Under the pieces are notes generated by a model that saw nothing but the letters and a program-made list of their open reading frames with translations, was not told the origin of the DNA and did no database searches. This document shows, one piece after another, positions 54,259-59,530 of a DNA stretch of 59,530 bases (positions within the stretch are counted from its first letter, which is position 1; every line of letters begins with the position of its first letter). Where the stretch lies: the NCBI GenBank assembly GCA_937920085.1, contig CALETE010000067.1, positions 1-59,530 on the forward strand. The letters are read 5' to 3'. The translations under genes were made by a program, and so were the position numbers. The DNA is from an uncultured Alphaproteobacteria bacterium. Lineage in GTDB: Bacteria > Pseudomonadota > Alphaproteobacteria > Caulobacterales > Caulobacteraceae.

Positions 54259-54287
54259 CTTATAGCGAGGCGCTGCAGGTTTGTCAG
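54259..54287 (-). promoter_or_regulatory. Housekeeping-sigma promoter of the rimP-nusA-infB operon
   Basis: On the minus strand, CTGACA (54287-54282) and TATAAG (54264-54259) are separated by exactly 17 bp, a good match to the housekeeping -35/-10 consensus. The predicted start is near 54252, giving a leader of about 85 nt that contains the terminator hairpin. Confidence 0.65.
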
Positions 54288-54463
54288 CCCCCCTGAATCA
54301 AAGCCCCGGGCCCCCTCGTCAACAGCCCCTCTAGGACGGCCTATGGTGGTGGCCTTGGCCCGTGAGAGCTTTTCCTTGCATTGGGTATCTTTCCCCTGGG
54401 TCTGGAATGGTCCAAAAGCCGCGCGCGGACGCTGATGTCCGTAAGTGGAAAGGCCATCTCCCC

Positions 54464-54997
54464 ATGGACATCTCCAAAATTTCCGTCGGCGTGAACCCGC
54501 CCTATGACGTGAACGCCCTCATCGAAATCCCTCAGGGCGGCGAGCCGGTGAAATACGAGCTCGATAAGGAAAGCGGTGCCATCTATGTGGACCGCTTCCT
54601 GCACACCGCCATGTTCTATCCCGGAAACTACGGCTTCATCCCCCACACCCTGTCCGGCGACGGCGATCCTATGGATATCCTGGTCGTCGGCCCGACCCCG
54701 GTGGTTCCTGGTGCCATTATTCGCTGCCGCCCTATCGGTTGCCTGATCATGGTCGACGAAGCCGGGGACGACGAAAAAGTCCTGGCGGTGCCCGTAGACA
54801 AGCTGCACCCCTTCTATGCTGGGGTCGATTCCTGGCGCGGCCTGCCGACCATTCTCACCGAACAGATCGCTCACTTTTTCCAGCACTATAAAGACCTGGA
54901 AAAGGGCAAGTCGGTGGAGATCGTGCGCTGGGCTGACCCCGAAGAAACCGGCGAGATCATCCGTCAGGCGATCGAGCGCGACAAGGCCAAGGGCTGA
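54464..54997 (+). CDS. ppa: Inorganic diphosphatase
   Basis: A 177-residue family I pyrophosphatase. Active-site segments include KYELDKESGAIYVDR (about 29-43), YPGNYGFIP (about 52-60) and the metal-binding signature DGDPMDILV (about 66-74; D66, D68, D71). It hydrolyses PPi from biosynthetic reactions. ATG 54464 (MDISKISVG) matches the family; the frame is open to 54362 but without similarity. Confidence 0.97.
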   Translation: MDISKISVGVNPPYDVNALIEIPQGGEPVKYELDKESGAIYVDRFLHTAMFYPGNYGFIPHTLSGDGDPMDILVVGPTPVVPGAIIRCRPIGCLIMVDEAGDDEKVLAVPVDKLHPFYAGVDSWRGLPTILTEQIAHFFQHYKDLEKGKSVEIVRWADPEETGEIIRQAIERDKAKG

Positions 54998-55100
54998 TCG
55001 TCCTTGGCCACAGACCTAGGTCCCGGGCGGCCGGATGGATTAGACGTCCGCCGGTCGCCGGTTCCTGGGCGGGATAGGGGCCGATGGCCCGCCATGGGCG

Positions 55101-55484
55101 TTAACCTGTAAAAGCGTGGTCCTTGAGAACGCCCAAGGGGACAATCGCCAGGGTTTCCTCGTGGGTGGCCGCTAGCACCAGCTGGGGCGCTGCACCCGCG
55201 TCCAGAGCCTCTTTCCAGCGCGGCGCGCAGAGGCACCAATGATCGCCCGGTTTCAGGCCGGGAAATCCATATTGGGGAACCGGTGTCGACAGGTCATTAC
55301 CGACCTGTTTCGAAAAGGCCAGGAAATCGGCGGTCATGACGGCGCAGACCGTATGAATGCCCGTATCATGGGGCCCGGTCTCGCAGCATCCATTGCGGAA
55401 AAAGCCGGTCATTGGATCGAACGAACAGGGCTGCAATTCCCCGCCCAGAACATTACGGGCGTCTGCATCGTATCGGCTGGTCAT
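55101..55484 (-). CDS. DUF2237 family protein
   Basis: A 127-residue protein matching the DUF2237 pattern: NVLGGELQPCSFDPMTGFFRNGCCETGPHD at the N-terminus, HTVCAVMTADFLAFSKQVGNDLSTP, and PGDHWCLCAPRWKEALDAG. The many conserved cysteines (C20, C33, C34, C47, C84, C86) and histidines suggest a metal site or disulfides, which is an inference. Function unknown. It is divergent from the CitE-like gene. Confidence 0.9.
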   Translation of the reverse strand: MTSRYDADARNVLGGELQPCSFDPMTGFFRNGCCETGPHDTGIHTVCAVMTADFLAFSKQVGNDLSTPVPQYGFPGLKPGDHWCLCAPRWKEALDAGAAPQLVLAATHEETLAIVPLGVLKDHAFTG

Positions 55485-55610
55485 GGGTCTGCTCCCGCAA
55501 AGCCGTGCAATTTGGCCCTCGCTCTGGGCCTTGATGTCATGCGTCCGGCGAATGTCAATTTAGCTCTGCTAGTCTAAAGGAGGGCTCAGCCAATCCGAAC
55601 GGAGATTCGC

Positions 55611-56462
55611 GTGACCCCTGCACGTCCCCGCCGCAGCTGCTTGTATATGCCCGCATCCAATGCGCGGGCGATTGATAAGGCGCGGAGCCTCCCCTGTGAT
55701 GTCGTGATCCTTGACCTTGAAGATGCCGTGGCACCGGACGCCAAGGTCGAAGCCCGGGCCAATGCTATTCTTGCAGTCAAGGCGGGGGGCTTTGGCGACC
55801 GGCAGGTGGTGGTACGCATTAATGGCCTCGACACCCCCTGGGGTGCTGAAGACTTGGCCGCGATGTCTGAGCTCGCGCCCGAGGCCATCCTGGTGCCGAA
55901 AATCTCATCGGCCGCCGATATTGCCGCCTACGCCCAGGCCCTGGCATCCGAGACTGAGCTTTGGGCCATGGTGGAAACCTGCCAGGGGTTGTTTAATCTC
56001 GATGCTATTGCCGGTTTTGGTGGGCCGCTGGCGGCTTTGGTGGTCGGGGCCAATGATCTCGCCAAGGAAATGCGGTGTCGGCCGGGGGTCTCAAGAACAC
56101 CCCTGCTGAGCGCCCTCAGCCTGGCGGTCATGGCCGGGAGAGCCCATGGACTGAGCGTCATCGACGCCGTCTTCAATGACATTGCCGACCTTGAAGGCCT
56201 CGAGCTGCAATGCCTCCAAGGTCTTGAATTTGGCTTTGACGGGAAAAGCCTGATCCATCCCAGTCAAATTGACGCCGCCAACCGCATCTTCGCCCCTGAC
56301 CCCGCAGAGGTGGCCTGGGCTCGGCAGATTGTCGCTGCCTTCGAATTGCCCGAAAATGCCGATAAGGGCGTCTTCAAACTTGAGGGACGTATGGTCGAGC
56401 GCTTGCATCTGGACGAAGCCCATCGCCTGATCTCGCAAGCCGAGGCGATTGCCGCGCGATGA
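55611..56462 (+). CDS. HpcH/HpaI aldolase/citrate lyase beta-like protein (CitE family)
   Basis: A 283-residue TIM-barrel enzyme. It starts RRSCLYMPASNARAIDKA, then LDLEDAVAPDAK (Mg/substrate site, about 34-45), and has VETCQGLFNL and GANDLAKEM segments. No citrate lyase alpha, gamma or citX gene is near, so it is one of the stand-alone CitE-like proteins that act on acyl-CoA thioesters such as malyl-CoA or citramalyl-CoA. Start is GTG 55611, preceded by GGAG. The stop overlaps the next gene's ATG by 4 bp. Confidence 0.9.
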   Translation: MTPARPRRSCLYMPASNARAIDKARSLPCDVVILDLEDAVAPDAKVEARANAILAVKAGGFGDRQVVVRINGLDTPWGAEDLAAMSELAPEAILVPKISSAADIAAYAQALASETELWAMVETCQGLFNLDAIAGFGGPLAALVVGANDLAKEMRCRPGVSRTPLLSALSLAVMAGRAHGLSVIDAVFNDIADLEGLELQCLQGLEFGFDGKSLIHPSQIDAANRIFAPDPAEVAWARQIVAAFELPENADKGVFKLEGRMVERLHLDEAHRLISQAEAIAAR

Positions 56463-57145
56463 GACGGGTTTGGCTATCGCTTTTTGTCATGGCCTCAATG
56501 GGCGGGGCAGCCATGGCCCAGGACGTCGACCCAATTGGCGACCTGCTGGGCACAGTGACTAAGCCGTTGGTTGCCCCATCGGCCCCCCTGCAAATCCCAG
56601 AGCCGACTCCCGCGCAGCCTCAAAGTCCGGTCCAAAGCCCGACTCCAACCCCGACTCCTGACGTGGCCGCGGCGCCGTCTCCGCCCCCCTCGCCGAAACC
56701 CGAACCCACAATCCAGTTTGGGTCGCCAGTGCATATTGACGAACTTGGCAGGACCCCCGACGCCCCACCGACCCCTTCAGATCTAAATTACGAAAGCCGC
56801 ATTCGGTCGACCTTTAACGCCGCCCAAGGCATGCAGGGGCCGCTAGACGGTCGCTGGGTTCTCAAGGTCAATGGCGTCGAGACCTATTATCTTCAGCTGG
56901 TCGATAAGGGGCAGGGTCGGCTCGAAGGTGCTTGGCGCGACCCCAGCCGACAAGGCGCCCTTGATGCCAGCGGCTTTATTGATGAGATCCAAAATATCGC
57001 GGGCCATCTAACCCTTAAATTCAAGACAAGGCGCAACGGCACCGAGACGGTCGACGCCGTGTTTGAGGCTGAGGGGACTGGGCAATGGTCTGGGGGCATG
57101 ATTGTCCGCGGCGAGCGGCGATCGGCGACCCTGTCTCGGAATTAG
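56459..57145 (+). CDS. Secreted proline-rich protein of unknown function
   Basis: A 228-residue protein. Residues 1-20 are a signal peptide (cleavage after AMA), about 40-85 are Pro/Thr/Ser-rich (PTPTPTP, PSPPPSP), and about 125-228 form a beta-rich domain starting GPLDGRWVLKVNG and containing the LEGAWRD and GQWSGGMIVRGERR segments, like a small barrel. I do not recognise a named family. It is coupled to the CitE-like gene by a 4-bp overlap and converges with the HIT gene, also by 4 bp. Confidence 0.78.
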   Translation: MRRVWLSLFVMASMGGAAMAQDVDPIGDLLGTVTKPLVAPSAPLQIPEPTPAQPQSPVQSPTPTPTPDVAAAPSPPPSPKPEPTIQFGSPVHIDELGRTPDAPPTPSDLNYESRIRSTFNAAQGMQGPLDGRWVLKVNGVETYYLQLVDKGQGRLEGAWRDPSRQGALDASGFIDEIQNIAGHLTLKFKTRRNGTETVDAVFEAEGTGQWSGGMIVRGERRSATLSRN

Positions 57146-57576
57146 AACGCAAGGGCGTCCTGTGCCGCCTGTATAGCCCTGCCAACCTGGTCTTTCGTCA
57201 TGGGTTCAGCCACCCCGACCCCCCAGACGGGACCTGGCCAGGCCGGATCTCCCGCGCGCCGCCCAACCACGTGGACGTGCAATTGCGGGGTGAGGTTACC
57301 CAAGGCACCGATATTCAGTTTTTCCACGGCCAGACCCAGGACATCCCCCAAAGCCCGCACCGCCGGACCGCAGGCAACAATCTCGCGCATCAACTGCCCT
57401 TGGTCAGCGGGCGAAAGATCCTCAATTTCCCGCAAGGCCGACTGTTTTGGAATGAGGATCAGCCAGGGCCACCTGAGATCCAGCTGCAGGCGAATAAGGG
57501 ACAGGGGGGCTTCAACCACGGCGGTGGAGCCGACCTCAAATGCATGGTCGAGGATGAACATGACCTTTTTGACCAC
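57142..57576 (-). CDS. HIT family protein
   Basis: A 144-residue histidine-triad-fold protein. The triad region reads QLHVHVVGRR (about 98-107), and substrate-fold segments are WPWLILIPKQ (about 37-46) and NIGALGNLTPQ (about 87-97). HIT enzymes hydrolyse nucleotide phosphoramidates or dinucleotides. The usual third His of the triad (HxHxH) is Val here, so activity is uncertain. The start is GTG 57576 or ATG 57561 (MFILDHAFEV). Confidence 0.85.
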   Translation of the reverse strand: MVKKVMFILDHAFEVGSTAVVEAPLSLIRLQLDLRWPWLILIPKQSALREIEDLSPADQGQLMREIVACGPAVRALGDVLGLAVEKLNIGALGNLTPQLHVHVVGRRAGDPAWPGPVWGVGVAEPMTKDQVGRAIQAAQDALAF

Positions 57577-57683
57577 AAGTCGACCTTAGAAACAAAGTGT
57601 CGTCGGCATTGCAGCCCGCCTTGGTTTTGGGTTAGGGACCGCCAATACTGTTTCAATCTTCCAACCAGACGGGAGCTACGGCC

Positions 57684-58667
57684 ATGGCCACTAAGACACC
57701 CCTTCGCGTGGCCGTCACCGGCGCAGCGGGAAATATCGGCTACGCTCTGCTGTTCCGCATCGCTTCGGGCGAGATGTTCGGCAAGGATCAGCCGGTTATT
57801 CTTCAACTGCTGGAAATCCCAGTCGAGGGCCCGCAGAAGGCCCTGAAGGGCGTGGCCATGGAACTGGAAGACTGCGCCTTCCCATTGCTTCAGGACATGG
57901 TCTTGACTGGCGATGCCGATGTGGCCTTCAAGGATGCCAACTGGTGTCTCCTGGTGGGCTCAAAGCCCCGCGGCCCCGGCATGGAGCGTGCCGACCTTTT
58001 GAAGGATAACGGGAAGATCTTCATCGCCCAGGGCAAGTCGATCGATGCCGTGGCCGCAGACGACGCCCGGGTCGCCGTAGTCGGCAATCCCTGCAACACC
58101 AATGTGATGATCGCTGCGGCTCAAGCCAAGCGTCTGACCGCCGATCGTTTCACCGCCATGGTTCGTCTCGATGAAAACCGTGGCCGCGCCCAACTGGCCA
58201 AGAAGGCCGGGGTTTCGATCAACGAAGTCAGCGACCTCTTTATCTATGGCAACCATTCCCCGACCATGTTCGCCGACTTCACCCACGCCAAAATTGGTGG
58301 CAAGCCTGCCGCAGAGGTCATCGGCGACGAGGCCTGGCTGAAGAACGACTTCCTGCCGACCGTCGGCAAGCGCGGCGCAGCCATCATTGAAGCTCGCGGC
58401 CTCAGCTCTGCGGCGTCTGCTGCCAACGCTTTGGTGGACCACGTTCGCGATCTGACCACGGTGGGCGCTGTCCATTCCGTGGCGGTGGAAAGCCAGGGTC
58501 GCTATGGATTTGCGCCGGGCGTCTGGGCCGGCATGCCCGTCAAGACCACAGCCACCGGCTATGAGGTTCTGACCAGCTATGAGATGGACGACTTCGCCAA
58601 GAGCAAGATCGCCCTGACCAATGATGAACTGGTCGGCGAGCGTGAGACCATCAAGGATATGCTCTAA
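57684..58667 (+). CDS. mdh: Malate dehydrogenase, cytosolic-type
   Basis: A 327-residue MDH. The NAD loop is TGAAGNIGYALLFRI (about 12-26), followed by the substrate loop VGSKPRGPGMERADLL (about 92-107; R98 and R104), and the catalytic His in IYGNHSPTMF (about 186-195). It interconverts malate and oxaloacetate in the TCA cycle. It belongs to the eukaryotic-cytosol/Thermus-like MDH group, not the LDH-like MDH typical of many alphaproteobacteria, including Caulobacter crescentus as I recall it. Confidence 0.95.
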   Translation: MATKTPLRVAVTGAAGNIGYALLFRIASGEMFGKDQPVILQLLEIPVEGPQKALKGVAMELEDCAFPLLQDMVLTGDADVAFKDANWCLLVGSKPRGPGMERADLLKDNGKIFIAQGKSIDAVAADDARVAVVGNPCNTNVMIAAAQAKRLTADRFTAMVRLDENRGRAQLAKKAGVSINEVSDLFIYGNHSPTMFADFTHAKIGGKPAAEVIGDEAWLKNDFLPTVGKRGAAIIEARGLSSAASAANALVDHVRDLTTVGAVHSVAVESQGRYGFAPGVWAGMPVKTTATGYEVLTSYEMDDFAKSKIALTNDELVGERETIKDML

Positions 58668-58688
58668 GCCCTCAAGGGCGCCGGGCTT
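58666..58688. terminator. Possible weak hairpin between mdh and LytTR gene
   Basis: AAGCCC (58666-58671) and GGGCTT (58683-58688) could pair across an 11-nt loop in the 20-bp convergent gap. There is no clear U-tract. Support is weak. Confidence 0.25.
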
Positions 58689-59488
58689 TAGAACCAGCCT
58701 TTATCTCGAAGTATCTTGGCATAGGTTCGACTGACCGGCGCCTTCACCCCGTTTTTCAGGGTGAGGACAGCGCGGCCGTCGCCACGATCGGCATCGGCGA
58801 GGCCCTGTCGGGCAACCCACCATGACCGGTGAACCTGCTCGCCTTCGAGCCCAGCCAATTCGTCAATGGCATCGCTAAGACGCAGCAGGATCAGCTCCTG
58901 CCCCTTCGATGTATGAAGCCGCAGGTAATGGTCTTCCGCCTCGACGGCCCAGACCTCTGCGCCCCGCAGTTTGAGCGGCAGGCGGTCTAGAAAACGCGGC
59001 GGCGCAGGCTCCGGGCCTGATTGCGCAGCCTTGGCGGCCTTGGCCTGATGGTTGAGCACCGGAGCGATGACGCTCATGGTCAGGCAAACCACGAGGACCA
59101 CTGGAAAGTCCTGCAAAAAATCCTGGGAGAAGGACAGGCGGCTATGGGACGTCCAAGCCATGCCCATAATGACGCCGGTCATGGGTACGGACTGGATCAG
59201 ACCGCCAACAAATCCCCGTGCCATTGGCCGATCCGTAAGCGGCGGGATCAACCCTGCAATGACATTGGCCACCATGCCGCTGATCGCCCCGATCAGGGCG
59301 ATGGCGACAAGAATTCCGCATCTCAAGGCGAACGGTATATCGCCCGTACCGAAGGCCCCGATCACGGCAAAGAAAAAGCCAGCAAGTCCTGCGGTGACCA
59401 GGGTTCTGCGGATCACCTGCAAATCGATATCGTTCATTGGCGAAGCGCCAATGGCGGTGGACTGCGATTTGCGAACCAAGTCTGTCAT
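58688..59488 (-). CDS. Membrane-anchored LytTR-domain transcriptional regulator
   Basis: About 266 residues. The N-terminal half has four hydrophobic segments (about residues 30-150 of this start) and the C-terminal half is a LytTR DNA-binding domain (about 165-265: AEVWAVEAEDHYLRLHTSKG, VHRSWWVAR). No receiver domain is present, so this is a one-component membrane regulator whose signal is unknown. The start is uncertain: ATG 59488 or ATG 59437 (MNDIDLQV); the latter lies inside a hairpin. Reading beyond 59497 is not supported. Confidence 0.85.
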   Translation of the reverse strand: MTDLVRKSQSTAIGASPMNDIDLQVIRRTLVTAGLAGFFFAVIGAFGTGDIPFALRCGILVAIALIGAISGMVANVIAGLIPPLTDRPMARGFVGGLIQSVPMTGVIMGMAWTSHSRLSFSQDFLQDFPVVLVVCLTMSVIAPVLNHQAKAAKAAQSGPEPAPPRFLDRLPLKLRGAEVWAVEAEDHYLRLHTSKGQELILLRLSDAIDELAGLEGEQVHRSWWVARQGLADADRGDGRAVLTLKNGVKAPVSRTYAKILRDKGWF

Positions 59489-59530
59489 TCCACGCAACTG
59501 GGTTTGCCCAGATCCAAGACCGCCTGCAAA

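Noticed and set aside
55611..56462. Citrate lyase beta subunit of a citrate fermentation operon
   Set aside because: No citrate lyase partner genes are nearby; stand-alone CitE-like enzymes are a better fit.

Overview
The window is a 59.5 kb stretch of a GC-rich alphaproteobacterial chromosome, best matched to Caulobacterales (Caulobacter/Phenylobacterium relatives). The evidence is gene order: dnaA sits next to rpsT and an enoyl-CoA hydratase instead of dnaN; a large NAD-glutamate dehydrogenase of the GdhZ type is present; and the blocks nfu-tsaB-rimI-fur-miaB-phoH-ybeY-corC-lnt-metK-trmB and rimP-nusA-ylxR-infB ... rbfA-truB-rpsO-pnp are alphaproteobacterial conserved clusters. The window is almost entirely core housekeeping genes. 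I see no insertion sequences, integrases, prophage genes, CRISPR arrays, rRNA or tRNA genes.

Left block (121-12439, all plus): Fe-S carrier Nfu, then tsaB and rimI, fur, then a tightly coupled chain miaB-phoH-ybeY-corC-lnt with 4-bp start/stop overlaps at most joints (tRNA modification, rRNA maturation, lipoprotein acylation), then metK, trmB, a cation-efflux transporter, a glutathione transferase and queG. queG converges on dnaA with overlapping stops.

Origin-type block (12436-20184): dnaA, rpsT, enoyl-CoA hydratase, a TraB/GumN protein and mutM on the minus strand, then ubiE and ubiB on the plus strand, followed by a minus-strand lipoprotein. The 426-bp gap upstream of dnaA is the longest gene-free stretch and carries three GANTC (CcrM) sites within 66 bp.

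Middle block (19612-42411): coaBC-dut-phosphatase, a phosphotransferase, amidase, dapB, a malic enzyme, an Hsp70-like ATPase, the 1610-residue glutamate dehydrogenase, an AI-2E permease, a FAD oxidoreductase, a HerA/DUF853 ATPase, two SDR enzymes, a YkvA protein and an EamA transporter. It mixes nucleotide, coenzyme A, amino-acid and central carbon metabolism.

Translation block (42492-54287, minus): rimP-nusA-ylxR-infB, then two unrelated genes (a lipoprotein and a dienelactone-hydrolase-type enzyme), then rbfA-truB-rpsO-pnp. A clear promoter and an intrinsic terminator lie in the rimP leader, suggesting attenuation of the whole transcription/translation-factor operon.

Right end (54464-59488): ppa, DUF2237, a CitE-like lyase, a secreted proline-rich protein, a HIT protein, malate dehydrogenase of the cytosolic type, and a membrane-bound LytTR regulator.

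I did not find a clear new multi-gene system. The most interesting leads are the rimP leader attenuator, the lipoprotein at 19612-20184 whose C-terminal part resembles a polymorphic-toxin module, the GANTC cluster before dnaA, and structured leaders before metK, gdh and pnp.
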